Shown here piece by piece: positions 26,518 to 34,943 of a stretch of 64,000 nucleotides of DNA; the stretch's first letter is position 1, and every line of letters starts with the position of its first letter. A program made the position numbers and the translations under genes. The notes beneath the pieces are model-generated. The model worked only from the letters and a program-made list of their open reading frames with translations. It was not told the origin of the DNA and ran no database searches. Source of the DNA: Sporomusaceae bacterium (GTDB lineage Bacteria > Bacillota > Negativicutes > Sporomusales > UBA7701); NCBI GenBank assembly GCA_031460455.1, contig JAVKTQ010000005.1:62001-126000 (forward strand). The letters are read 5' to 3'.

Positions 26518-27237
26518 TCACGGCTTCACGCCCAGCGCCGTCAGTGCTTCCGGGCCCAGCACCCCGTTCGCCTCCAGGCCGCGGTCGCCCTGGAACCGCT
26601 TCACCGCCTCCTCGGTCACCAGGCCGTAGATGCCGTCCGCCCGGCTGTCCAGATACCCCAGCTCCTTCAGCCGCAGCTGCGCCAGCACCACATCCGGCCC
26701 CACCGACTGATACTTCAGCACCCGGTTCACCCTCGTCCGGCCGCCCTCGATAAACACCGGTGTCCCGATCCGCACCCACTCGAACAGCTCCTCCACGTCC
26801 CGGTTGCGCATCCGGATGCACCCATGGCTGGCGAAGCTGCCGATCGACCACGGCTTATTCGTCCCGTGGATGCCGAACGTCCCCCACGGCACATTCAACC
26901 CCATCCAGCGCGTCCCGAAGCCCGTCCCCCAGTTGTAATCCTTCCAGACCACCTTCCATTCCCCGAACGGCGTCGGCGTCTTGCTCTTCCCCACCGCCAC
27001 GCGGTAAGTCTTGTGCAGCTCGCCGTCGTCGTACACCTCCAGCGTCCTCTTCACCACATTTATCTTCAGGCTCACCGCCCCCTCGGGCGGACTTACCGTC
27101 TGTCCCGGCGCAGCCGCCAGCTCCAGCTCGTCGACATAATCCGCCGCTGCGAAGCTCACCGCCAGCGCCGCCAGCACCAGCCCGGCAATCGCCCAGTACA
27201 GCGGCCGTCGCCGCCACACCCCGCCGCTCATCCTCAT
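26518..27237 (-). CDS. L,D-transpeptidase with C-terminal peptidoglycan-binding domain
   Basis: A 239-residue exported protein: membrane/signal segment near 13-35, a YkuD catalytic domain (about 55-165) with HGTNKPWSIGSFASHGCIRM, where His and Cys are the catalytic pair, and a PG_binding_1 domain at the end (LRLKELGYLDSRADGIYGLVTEEAVKRFQ split by short gaps). It should make 3-3 cross-links in peptidoglycan or attach proteins. The ATG at 27237 has GGGAGG 7 nt upstream; an ATG at 27252 lacks a ribosome site. It follows the PuuD-like gene by a few bases, so the two are probably co-transcribed. Confidence 0.9.
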   Translation of the reverse strand: MRMSGGVWRRRPLYWAIAGLVLAALAVSFAAADYVDELELAAAPGQTVSPPEGAVSLKINVVKRTLEVYDDGELHKTYRVAVGKSKTPTPFGEWKVVWKDYNWGTGFGTRWMGLNVPWGTFGIHGTNKPWSIGSFASHGCIRMRNRDVEELFEWVRIGTPVFIEGGRTRVNRVLKYQSVGPDVVLAQLRLKELGYLDSRADGIYGLVTEEAVKRFQGDRGLEANGVLGPEALTALGVKP

Positions 27238-27253
27238 CCTCCCGCCTCCCATC

Positions 27254-27964
27254 CTAGCCGCGACCGGCAGCCGCAGTTACCAGCCAACGGAACAGTTCCA
27301 GCATCACCGGCTGGCTGCCGAGCATATCCTCCGGGTGCCACTGCACCGCCAGCAGCAACCCCGCCGCATCCTCCACCGCCTCCACCACGCCGTCCGCCGT
27401 CCGGCCGCACACCGTCAGACCCGGCGCTACCCCATCGATTGCCTGGCGGTGGAAACTGTTCGTCCGCGCCCTATCCCGCCGCAGCACGCGGCAAAGCAGC
27501 GTCCCCGCCCTCACCGCCACCGTATGGCCCGCCACCTCGCCGCGGCTCTCCTGCCAATGCTGCAATCCGCCCGCCCGGCCGCGCAGATCCTGGTGCAGCG
27601 TCCCTCCCAGAGCCACATTCGCCGCCTGCAAGCCCCGGCAAATCCCCAGCACCGGACGGCCTAAAGCCATCGCCGTCCGCACCAGCGCCAGCTCATACTC
27701 GTCCCGCTCCGGCCACACCCGCCCCAGGCCGGGCAGCGGCTCGGCCCCGTACAGCCACGGGTCGACATCCCCGCCCCCGGTCAGCACCACCCCGTCTACC
27801 ACCGCCAGATGGCGGCCCGCCTGCTCCGCCCCGCCGGTGAACGGCAGCACCACCGGGCAGCCTCCCGCCAGGGCCACCGCCCGCACATACGCCCCGCCCG
27901 CGAACAGCCGCTCCTCCCCGTCGGCCTGGATGCTCGCCGCGATACCGATAACCGGATTATACAC
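27254..27964 (-). CDS. class I glutamine-amidotransferase-like hydrolase (PuuD/peptidase C26 type)
   Basis: A 236-residue protein with the C26 layout: VDGVVLTGGGDVDPWLYG, nucleophile Cys in PVLGICRGLQAANVALGGTL, NSFHRQAI, and the catalytic His in AVQWHPEDM. Family members cut gamma-glutamyl bonds, for example gamma-glutamyl-GABA. Just upstream of an L,D-transpeptidase gene, a role on gamma-D-glutamyl peptides of the cell wall is also possible but unproven. No signal peptide, so cytoplasmic. Confidence 0.85.
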   Translation of the reverse strand: MYNPVIGIAASIQADGEERLFAGGAYVRAVALAGGCPVVLPFTGGAEQAGRHLAVVDGVVLTGGGDVDPWLYGAEPLPGLGRVWPERDEYELALVRTAMALGRPVLGICRGLQAANVALGGTLHQDLRGRAGGLQHWQESRGEVAGHTVAVRAGTLLCRVLRRDRARTNSFHRQAIDGVAPGLTVCGRTADGVVEAVEDAAGLLLAVQWHPEDMLGSQPVMLELFRWLVTAAAGRG

Positions 27965-28184
27965 CGCCGTCCCCCCGCCGTGAACCGTCTTCCCCGCGCG
28001 GACGCGCCCGCCCGCGTTCCGGCTGCTGCTAAAAATATATGACAGGACGGCGGCGAAATTCCCTGCAAACTTGCAAAGGCCGTAACAAGCTGCGGTCTGC
28101 TAACTATTGCCATACCCGTAGCGGCAGGAAAGGCCGCCGCGGCAAAGAATCTCATTAGTAAACATAAAAGGGTGGTGGTCAACT

Positions 28185-28850
28185 ATGGTCGACTACTTCA
28201 TCACCCACGCCTCCGGCATCATCGCCCTGTCCGTCACCCTCCTGCACCTCCTCGGCTTCCTCGCCGAGCGCTACCTGACCGGTGGCGTCTCACCGGCGGT
28301 ATGGCTCTGCGTCGGCGTCATCGACGCCGCCTTCGCCTACCGATGCGGCGTACTGGTGCAGGCCGCCTTCAAAGACAGCCTCACCGCCCTCCACAACCGC
28401 CACTACTTCGCCGCCGCCATTGCCGGCAGGAAGGGCGGGGGGCGGGAAAGCGGCGCAGGCATAGCGCTGCTCATGATCGACATCGACGACTTCAAACACA
28501 TCAACGACACCCACGGCCACGGCATGGGCGACACCGTCCTCCGCCAACTGGCCGCCCTCCTCGCCGCCGGCATCCGCAAAGACGACGCCGCCATTCGCTG
28601 GGGCGGGGAAGAATTCCTCGTCATCCTCGCCGGCGCCGACAAAACAAGCGCCGGCCTCTTCGCCGAACGGCTCAGGGCGACCGTCGAACGCCACCGTTTC
28701 GGCCAGGGGCAGAACATCGTTGCCGTCACCGTCAGCATCGGCATCGCCGCCGCCGCCGCAACCGCCGACCTCGAACAGCTCACCAGACTGGCCGACGAAG
28801 CCCTCTACCGGGCGAAACAGACAAAAAACTCCGTCGTGTCCGACGCTTGA
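28185..28850 (+). CDS. membrane diguanylate cyclase (GGDEF domain)
   Basis: A 221-residue protein with two N-terminal membrane helices (about 8-27 and 34-55) and a GGDEF domain (about 63-215). The active-site loop is GGEEF near residue 140 and the metal/substrate segments LLMIDIDDFKHINDTHGH are intact, so it should make cyclic di-GMP. No RxxD inhibitory site is seen in the usual place. Very short sensor part. Divergent from the PuuD-like gene. Confidence 0.9.
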   Translation: MVDYFITHASGIIALSVTLLHLLGFLAERYLTGGVSPAVWLCVGVIDAAFAYRCGVLVQAAFKDSLTALHNRHYFAAAIAGRKGGGRESGAGIALLMIDIDDFKHINDTHGHGMGDTVLRQLAALLAAGIRKDDAAIRWGGEEFLVILAGADKTSAGLFAERLRATVERHRFGQGQNIVAVTVSIGIAAAAATADLEQLTRLADEALYRAKQTKNSVVSDA

Positions 28851-28889
28851 CACAGAAGCGGCATAAGTGCTATTCTTAAAACAATATAA

Positions 28890-28901
28890 GTGTATATACA
28901 C
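28890..28901. promoter_or_regulatory. MarR-type operator 1 (GTGTATATACAC)
   Basis: A perfect 12-bp palindrome about 33 bp upstream of the marR-type gene. The same 12 bp recur at 29414-29425 before the MFS gene, which points to autoregulation and control of the transporter. Confidence 0.7.
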
Positions 28902-28933
28902 ATACATCGGTGAGAACGGAAGTGCCTGTTGCC

Positions 28934-29377
28934 ATGAAAAACATAGGTGAAGTATATCCGAAAAGCCCCAGCCCGTGCGTTTGCATGAACCTGCGCCGGG
29001 CCGCCCGGGCGGTCACCCGGTTTTACGACAATATCCTGAAGCCGAGCGGACTCACCGTCGCCCAGCTTGCCCTGCTGCGGCACATCCAAATGGCCGAGAA
29101 GACCACCATCAGCGAACTGGCCAAGCTGATCCGCATCGACCGGACCACCCTCAACCGCAACCTGAAACCCCTGACCGACGCCGGCCTCATAACCATCGCC
29201 CCGGGCGAAGACTCGCGCACCCGGGAGATATCGATGACGCAAGCGGGGCAAGACGCCATCGAAACGGGCTGGCGGCTATGGGGCGAGGCGCAGGAAGCGA
29301 TAAAGGTATACATGGGAGATGAGGAATTGACCCGGCTTAAACACCTGCTGACCAAGCTGGAGGCGCTAATGCCTTAA
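28934..29377 (+). CDS. MarR-family transcriptional regulator
   Basis: A 147-residue winged-helix regulator: KPSGLTVAQLALLRHIQ, recognition region TISELAKLIRIDRTTLNRNL, wing APGEDSRTREISMTQAG. The N-terminal segment has two cysteines (CVCMNLRRAARAVTRFYD), a possible ligand or redox site. The ATG at 28934 was preferred; an in-frame GTG at 28910 would fall only 9 bp from the operator. It probably represses itself and the MFS gene downstream through the two identical palindromes. Confidence 0.87.
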   Translation: MKNIGEVYPKSPSPCVCMNLRRAARAVTRFYDNILKPSGLTVAQLALLRHIQMAEKTTISELAKLIRIDRTTLNRNLKPLTDAGLITIAPGEDSRTREISMTQAGQDAIETGWRLWGEAQEAIKVYMGDEELTRLKHLLTKLEALMP

Positions 29378-29413
29378 TCGCGGCCGACGTCGGGGATAAC
29401 GGCCGGACTTTTA

Positions 29414-29425
29414 GTGTATATACAC
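29414..29425. promoter_or_regulatory. MarR-type operator 2 (GTGTATATACAC)
   Basis: Identical to operator 1; it lies 71 bp before the MFS start codon, between the regulator and the transporter gene. Confidence 0.7.
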
Positions 29426-29496
29426 GTTAATCGCGGCATCTTGCCCGGTAGGGCAGGGCTAAATAAGGGCAAAACGCAGCTTATAAGGAGACATAC

Positions 29497-30708
29497 ATGC
29501 ACATCAGTTCATCGCGAGCCGCCTGGATTTTAATGCTTAGCTCGGCGGCTATCCTCGCCATCACGATGGGGGCCAGGCAATCGCTCGGCCTCTTCGTCGC
29601 GCCGCTCGACGCCGCAACAGGCCTGGGCATCGTTTCAATCAGCTTCGCCCTTGCCGTGGGGCAGTTCGTGTGGGGGCTGGCTCAGCCCGTCATGGGCGCC
29701 GTCGCCGACAAGCGGGGTCCTTATGCCGTTCTCGTGGCCGGCGCGCTCCTGCTTGCCGGCGGCCTGGCCCTCACCCCGTTCGCAAATTCGGAATGGTCGC
29801 TGGTTATGACCATAGGCGTCTTGAGCGCCGCAGGCGCGGGCGCGGGGAGCTTCTCCATCCTCATCGGCGCCACCTCCGGGCATCTGCCCGCCGAGCGCCG
29901 CTCCTTCGCCGGCGGGTTTATAAACGCCGGCGGCTCGCTGGGGCAATTCATCTTCGCCCCGCTGCTGCAGGCCATCATTGGCGGCTTCGGCTGGGTAGCC
30001 GCCATGTTTACCATGGCCGCGACCACCCTGCTGACCATTCCCCTGGCAGCATTACTGGGGGGCCAAAACCCGCCGGCCGCTGCCGCCGCCGCTGCCGGCG
30101 AGCCCGCGGAAAGTCTCCGGCGGCAGTTGCGCACCGCCCTCGGCGACCGCAGCTACCTCTGCCTGCATGCCGGCTTCTTCACCTGCGGTTTTCATGTCGC
30201 CTTCCTGGTGACCCATCTGCCCGGCGAAGTCGCTCTATGTGGGCACTCCGCCAACGTATCCGCGTTCTCCCTGGCCCTCATCGGCCTGTTCAACGTCGCC
30301 GGCAGCCTCTTTGCCGGCTCGATGGGCTCGCGGTACCGCATGAAATACATCCTCGCCCTCATGTACGGCAGTCGCGCTGTCATGATCGCCATATACCTCC
30401 TCGCCCCCAAAACCGCCCTGACCTTCTACATCTTTGCCGCGTCGCTCGGCTTTACCTGGCTGGCGACCGTGCCGCCGACCGCCGGCCTGGTCGCTAAACT
30501 TTTCGGTACGAGATACCTCGCCACCCTGTTCGGCCTGACGCTGCTCACCCACCAGATCGGCGGCTTTCTCGGCGCGTGGCTGGGCGGCCTGGCGATGGCC
30601 CACGACGGCAACTACATGTGGATGTGGTACGCCGACATTGTTCTGGCCGCTCTGGCGGCGCTCGTCAACCTGCCGATCCGCGAGGAAAAAATAAGCCTGC
30701 CGGCGTAG
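29497..30708 (+). CDS. MFS transporter controlled by the adjacent MarR regulator
   Basis: A 403-residue, 12-helix transporter. It has the monocarboxylate/oxalate-type opening (ITMGARQSLGLFVAPLD), VADKRGPYAVLVAG between helices 2 and 3, and NVAGSLFAGSMGSRYRMK in the second half, like OFA or NreB-type members. AAGGAG lies upstream of the ATG. The operator at 29414 and the MarR gene 119 bp upstream suggest induction by its substrate. Its stop codon lies in the loop of the terminator hairpin at 30694. Confidence 0.88.
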   Translation: MHISSSRAAWILMLSSAAILAITMGARQSLGLFVAPLDAATGLGIVSISFALAVGQFVWGLAQPVMGAVADKRGPYAVLVAGALLLAGGLALTPFANSEWSLVMTIGVLSAAGAGAGSFSILIGATSGHLPAERRSFAGGFINAGGSLGQFIFAPLLQAIIGGFGWVAAMFTMAATTLLTIPLAALLGGQNPPAAAAAAAGEPAESLRRQLRTALGDRSYLCLHAGFFTCGFHVAFLVTHLPGEVALCGHSANVSAFSLALIGLFNVAGSLFAGSMGSRYRMKYILALMYGSRAVMIAIYLLAPKTALTFYIFAASLGFTWLATVPPTAGLVAKLFGTRYLATLFGLTLLTHQIGGFLGAWLGGLAMAHDGNYMWMWYADIVLAALAALVNLPIREEKISLPA

Positions 30709-30718
30709 CCGGCAGGCT
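30694..30718. terminator. terminator shared by MFS and ABM-domain genes
   Basis: 11-bp stem AGCCTGCCGGC/GCCGGCAGGCT with a 3-nt loop. On the minus strand it is followed by TTATTTTTT, so it mainly serves the ABM gene. Confidence 0.75.
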
Positions 30719-30727
30719 CCTGATCCG

Positions 30728-31042
30728 CTATTGTCCGCAGGTACCGTAAGTCATCGTAAAATGCCGGGCAAAATCGTCGAAATCCGACAACACCGCCTGC
30801 GCGGCCGGCTCCACCACCGCCGTCTCCGCGTCATTGCCCGCGAACGCGCGGATCGCGTCCAGCGATTCCCACATCGTCACCGCCAGAAACTCCACCCCCG
30901 CGGCCGTCTCCCGCTGCAGCAGATACGCCCCCTTATGACCCGCGATCTCCTTCAGCTCCGGGAAAACCTTCCCCGTCACATGCCGGTAATACGCGGGCGC
31001 ATTCTCCCGCGTCGCCTGCCCGCGCCAAATCCGTACCACCAT
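30728..31042 (-). CDS. antibiotic-biosynthesis-monooxygenase (ABM) domain protein
   Basis: A 104-residue ABM-fold protein: MVVRIWRGQATRENAPAYYR opening, HKGAYLLQRE, EFLAVTMWESLDAIRAFAG. Members are small dimeric enzymes or haem/quinone-handling proteins; the function here is not known. GGGAGGG precedes the ATG by 7 nt. It is 57 bp downstream of the acetoacetate-decarboxylase-like gene and probably co-transcribed. Confidence 0.75.
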   Translation of the reverse strand: MVVRIWRGQATRENAPAYYRHVTGKVFPELKEIAGHKGAYLLQRETAAGVEFLAVTMWESLDAIRAFAGNDAETAVVEPAAQAVLSDFDDFARHFTMTYGTCGQ

Positions 31043-31099
31043 CGTCCATCCCTCCCGCCGTTATTCTTACCACCAGCATAAGCCATCGGCGGTAGGCGG

Positions 31100-31906
31100 T
31101 CAAGCGCCGTCGCCGCCGCGCAGATCGCGCAGCAGCATAACATCGTCCACCGTCAGCGCGAACGAAAAACGGTACCCGGCCAGCACCTCCGTCGGCCGCA
31201 GCGCCGGCAGCTCCAGGTACGGGTTATCGAACACCGCCAGCGTCGCCTCGCCCTTCCACACCGTCGACATCATCACATCGCGCGACTTCAGCTGCACCAG
31301 CTCATGGACCGCCGGCATGTCGTGCCTGCCCGCCGCCAGCTCGGGGAAATAGCGCACATTCACCGCCCGCGCGAAATTCGGCGTCGGCAGCGCCGCCTCC
31401 GCCTCGCGCAGCGTCACCCGCGCCTCTGCCAGGCGGCGGTCACGCGCCGCCAGCGACGCCCCGAACCTCCCTCCTGGCCCCACCGCCGGCGTCGCCTTCG
31501 ACGCCAGGTCGTACGCCCGCGTCACCCACGTCGACCCCGCCTGCTTCGGCCACCCCTGCGCCAGCCCGCGCATCAGCGACACATCCTGATCCACGAAAAT
31601 AAACGGGCAATACGCCACCGGCGTCCCCTCGTAGCTCGCCGACACCAGGAAAATCGTCTCCCGGTACTGGCTGCGCACCGGGTCCAGATACTCCTCGCCC
31701 GTCTCGCTCGCGTACTGCCACTCCACGAAATACGCCGCGCACCGCCCGCCCGCAGGCTCCAGGCCCGCGGGCAAAAAAGCCGCCACCCGCGCCGGCTCGG
31801 CCATGAACTCCACCGCCAGCGCCGTCCCCGCATAATGCCACGGCGGATAAGGCGCCAGACTCGACGTGCCCCCCGGCGTGCGGGGCAAAGTATAGCCCTT
31901 CAGCAT
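31100..31906 (-). CDS. acetoacetate decarboxylase family protein
   Basis: A 268-residue ADC-fold protein. The catalytic-type lysine is K121 in LAQGWPKQAGSTW, matching the G-x-PK motif of acetoacetate decarboxylase; EEYLDPVRSQYRETIFLVSA and DVSLMRGLAQGWPK flank it. Classical members release CO2 from acetoacetate through a Schiff base; others are aldolase-dehydratases. It could deal with acetoacetate made by the HMG-CoA-lyase route elsewhere in the window, but that is inference. GGAGGG precedes the ATG. Confidence 0.82.
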   Translation of the reverse strand: MLKGYTLPRTPGGTSSLAPYPPWHYAGTALAVEFMAEPARVAAFLPAGLEPAGGRCAAYFVEWQYASETGEEYLDPVRSQYRETIFLVSASYEGTPVAYCPFIFVDQDVSLMRGLAQGWPKQAGSTWVTRAYDLASKATPAVGPGGRFGASLAARDRRLAEARVTLREAEAALPTPNFARAVNVRYFPELAAGRHDMPAVHELVQLKSRDVMMSTVWKGEATLAVFDNPYLELPALRPTEVLAGYRFSFALTVDDVMLLRDLRGGDGA

Positions 31907-32074
31907 AATAAATCCCTCCTCGTCTTTTTAGTCCATCCTAACAAACCTGCCCCCCGCCGTATTGTAAAAAATTGTTCCCTGCCCCGGCCGTCCCCGCGAG
32001 GCAGGAATCCGCCCCGCCGCCGAGAAAAGCATAAATAATGCCAACAAAAATAGGGTAGGGGAGAAGATAAAAAA

Positions 32075-32740
32075 ATGAGCAAAACCGTCATCGCCGTCAA
32101 CGGCAGCCCCCGCAAAACCTGGAACACCGCCGCCCTGCTCGCCAAAGCCCTCGAAGGCGCCGCCGACCAGGGCGCCGCCACCGAACTCGTCCACCTCTAC
32201 GACCTCGACTACAAAGGCTGTATCAGCTGCTTCGCCTGCAAACTCAAGAACGGCCCCGGCCTCGGCCGCTGCGCCATCCGCGACGGCCTCGCCCCCCTCC
32301 TCGAAAAAATTGCCGCCGCCGACGCCCTTATCCTCGGCTCGCCCCTCTACTTCGGCTCCGTCACCGGCGAAATGCGCTCCCTCCTCGAGCGGCTGCTCTT
32401 CCCCTACCTCAAATACGCCGCCGGCGACAAGCGCAGCCTCTTCCCCCGCATCCTGCCCACCGCCTTCATCTACACCATGAACGTCGACCAAGCCCGCCTC
32501 CAAGAATTCGGCTGGGACAAACACCTCGCCAACAACGCCCGCGTCCTCTCCATGGTCTTCGGCGGCCCCTCCGAAGCCCTGTTCGCCTACGACACCTTCC
32601 AGTTCGACGACTACAGCCGCTACGACGCCCCCATGTTCGACCCCGTCGCCAAAGCCAGAAGCCGCCGGGAAAACTTCCCCCGCGACCTCGCGCACGCCTT
32701 CGAGCTCGGCGCGCGCCTCGCCGTCGGGATGGACGCCTGA
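32075..32740 (+). CDS. NAD(P)H-dependent flavodoxin-fold oxidoreductase
   Basis: A 221-residue protein of the flavodoxin-like/iron-sulfur-flavoprotein group: VIAVNGSPRKTWNTAALLAK binds the FMN phosphate, YKGCISCFACKLKNG carries three cysteines as in multimeric flavodoxins, and ILGSPLYFGSVTGEMRSLLER is the second FMN loop. It should reduce quinones, flavins or metals. GGGGAG precedes the ATG. The stop codon overlaps the start of the P1 peptidase gene (ATGA), so they are translationally coupled. Confidence 0.85.
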   Translation: MSKTVIAVNGSPRKTWNTAALLAKALEGAADQGAATELVHLYDLDYKGCISCFACKLKNGPGLGRCAIRDGLAPLLEKIAAADALILGSPLYFGSVTGEMRSLLERLLFPYLKYAAGDKRSLFPRILPTAFIYTMNVDQARLQEFGWDKHLANNARVLSMVFGGPSEALFAYDTFQFDDYSRYDAPMFDPVAKARSRRENFPRDLAHAFELGARLAVGMDA

Positions 32741-33708
32741 TGGACCAGGTACCCGTCACCGCCATCCCCGGCTTTAAACTCGGCAACGCCCACAACCTCG
32801 CCGCCGCCACCGGCTGCACCGTCATCCTCTGCCCCGCAGGGGCCGTCGCCGGCGTCGACGTCAGGGGCGGCGCCCCCGGCACCCGCGAAACCGACCTCCT
32901 CCGGCCCGAAAACTATGTCGAAAAAATCCACGCCGTCCTCCTCGCCGGCGGCAGCGCCTTCGGCCTCGACGCCGCCGCCGGCGTCATGGCCTACCTCGAA
33001 GAACGCGGCATCGGCTTCGACGTCGGCATCGCCAAAGTCCCCATCGTCGCCGGCGCCGTCCTCTTCGACCTCCCCTGCGGCGATCCCGCCGTCCGCCCCG
33101 ACAAAGCCATGGGCTACGCCGCCTGCCAGGCCGCCGAAAAAGGCGACTTCGCCGAAGGCTCGGCCGGCGCAGGCACAGGCGCGACGGTCGGCAAATTCTT
33201 CGGCCCGGACCACGCCATGAAAGGCGGCCTCGGCGCCGCCGCCGCCCAAATCGGCGACCTCATGGTCGGCGCGATCGTCGCCGTCAACTGCCTCGGCGAC
33301 GTCGTCGACCCCGACCGCGGCGGCATAATCGCCGGCGCCTACCGTCAACACCCCTTCGCCTTCCTCGGCAGCGAAGACGGCATGATCGCCAAATACGGCC
33401 GCACCGGCAACCTCTTCGCCGGCAACACCACCATCGGCGCCATCCTCACCAACGCTGCCCTCTCCAAGGCCCAGGCCGCCAAAATCGCCTCCATGGCCCA
33501 CAACGGCTACGCCCGTACCATGAGGCCCGCCCACACCATGGTCGACGGCGACACCATCTTCTGCCTGTCCGCCGGCGGCGTCACCGCCGACACCAGCGTC
33601 GTCGGCCTCCTCGCCGCCCGCGTCATGGCCCAGGCCGTCCTCCGCGCCGTCACCGAGGCCACCACCCTCGCCGGCTTCAAAGCCGCCCGCGACATCAAAA
33701 AAGACTGA
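32740..33708 (+). CDS. P1-family peptidase (DmpA-like aminopeptidase)
   Basis: A 322-residue N-terminal-nucleophile hydrolase of the DmpA/BapA type: FKLGNAHNLAAATGCTVILC, then LLAGGSAFGLDAAAGVMAYL, GAGTGATVGKFFGP, and the self-cleavage/nucleophile region AGNTTIGAILTNA near residue 230. Members cut N-terminal D- or beta-amino residues from peptides. About 95 bp of its 3' end with the terminator are duplicated as a decayed copy at 36305-36400. Confidence 0.88.
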   Translation: MDQVPVTAIPGFKLGNAHNLAAATGCTVILCPAGAVAGVDVRGGAPGTRETDLLRPENYVEKIHAVLLAGGSAFGLDAAAGVMAYLEERGIGFDVGIAKVPIVAGAVLFDLPCGDPAVRPDKAMGYAACQAAEKGDFAEGSAGAGTGATVGKFFGPDHAMKGGLGAAAAQIGDLMVGAIVAVNCLGDVVDPDRGGIIAGAYRQHPFAFLGSEDGMIAKYGRTGNLFAGNTTIGAILTNAALSKAQAAKIASMAHNGYARTMRPAHTMVDGDTIFCLSAGGVTADTSVVGLLAARVMAQAVLRAVTEATTLAGFKAARDIKKD

Positions 33709-33732
33709 ACCCGAAAAGGTTCAGCCTTTTTT
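33705..33732 (+). terminator. terminator of the P1 peptidase gene
   Basis: Stem CTGAACC/GGTTCAG followed by CC and six T; the stop codon TGA is inside the left arm. Confidence 0.85.
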
Positions 33733-33743
33733 ATTTCTTCCCG

Positions 33744-34922
33744 TCAGTAAGACAAAGCGGCTAAGACGGCGACGGCATAAGCGCGGTTGTGATCGTCATC
33801 GGCAGCCAGGTGAAGGTATTTTTCCAGCGATTTGATCGCATCCTGGCGAAACCCCAGACCCCGCGCCATCATCCCCCGCAGGTAATGCAGCTCGGCCAGC
33901 TTATCGTCCGAGAGGTCGGCGGCCTTGCACAGATCGGCGTACGCCTTGCGCTGTTCGCCGAGGGACCGATAAGCGCGGTAGCGGGCGTAAAAAAGCTTGT
34001 AATCCGACGGCGCCCGTGCGACGGCCAAAGAATATTCGGCCAGAGCTTCCCGGTAATTCCGCTGTTTGGCGAACAGGTCGCCCCGCTTGCCGTAAAGCTT
34101 AGCATTGTCGACCCCCAACTCGTCGCTCTTGGTATAGCAGGCGAGCGCTTCCTCGTCCCTGTTGAGCCCGGCCAGCGCTTCGCCCTTGATGCGCCAAGCC
34201 GCCCCGCAGTTGCCGTCCTTGGCAATAATCTTGTCAATTTTATCGATAGCTTTCTGGTACTTCTTCTGGTTCACCAGAATTTCCGCTTCTCGCAGGAAAG
34301 GAACCAAACTGTCGGGGTTATCTTCCTGCAGAGTATCATATATCCTGAGAGCGTCGCCGAGGCGCTCGTTGGCAAACAGCCACTCCGCCTTGAAAAACGC
34401 CTCCGCCTTGGTTCGCGGTCTGTACTGCTCGATTTCCGTTTCCCACGCCGATTTCTCGCCGCTGATGATTTTTCCGCGGCTCATATTCCTCAACGCCAAA
34501 TATTCCAGGCTTTTCGGCCATTTCTTGGCTATCTCGCCTACTTCGAGGCTGCTGTCGGCCGTCCGTTGCAGCTCGAAAAGGCAGACGGCCTTCCCGTAAC
34601 GGGCGGATAACAGCATGGGGTCGGCGGCAATTATTTCCTCATAAACCGCCAACGCATCTTCGTAGCGGCCGGTAGACTGCAGCGCCCAGGCTTTGATCAA
34701 CATCAGCTCGGCGCCCGGTTTGTCGGCCGTTGCGCTTTGAAAAGCCGCTAGGATCGGCTCGGTCATTTCGCCCGCCTGCTGGCCTTGCAGCATTTTCAGC
34801 GACAGCTCCGGCCCCGGCGCGGCCTCGCCCCCGCCTTGCGGCAGACTGACTACTAGCATAGCGCACAGCATCACCACTATCGGCCGGATAAACGTACCGG
34901 ACAGCGCTTTAAAACAGTTCAT
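33744..34922 (-). CDS. secreted TPR-repeat protein
   Basis: A 392-residue protein with a signal peptide (about 10-34) and TPR repeats over most of its length (for example GRYEDALAVYEEIIAADPML, KYQKAIDKIDKIIAKDG, NYREALAEYSLAVARAPSDY). Such proteins scaffold complexes. Its base composition is less GC-rich than the genes to its left. It lies 21 bp downstream of a secreted trypsin-like protease gene in the same direction, so the two probably form an operon and may work together in the envelope. Confidence 0.82.
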   Translation of the reverse strand: MNCFKALSGTFIRPIVVMLCAMLVVSLPQGGGEAAPGPELSLKMLQGQQAGEMTEPILAAFQSATADKPGAELMLIKAWALQSTGRYEDALAVYEEIIAADPMLLSARYGKAVCLFELQRTADSSLEVGEIAKKWPKSLEYLALRNMSRGKIISGEKSAWETEIEQYRPRTKAEAFFKAEWLFANERLGDALRIYDTLQEDNPDSLVPFLREAEILVNQKKYQKAIDKIDKIIAKDGNCGAAWRIKGEALAGLNRDEEALACYTKSDELGVDNAKLYGKRGDLFAKQRNYREALAEYSLAVARAPSDYKLFYARYRAYRSLGEQRKAYADLCKAADLSDDKLAELHYLRGMMARGLGFRQDAIKSLEKYLHLAADDDHNRAYAVAVLAALSY

Positions 34923-34943
34923 AACATCGCCACCACTGCAAAC

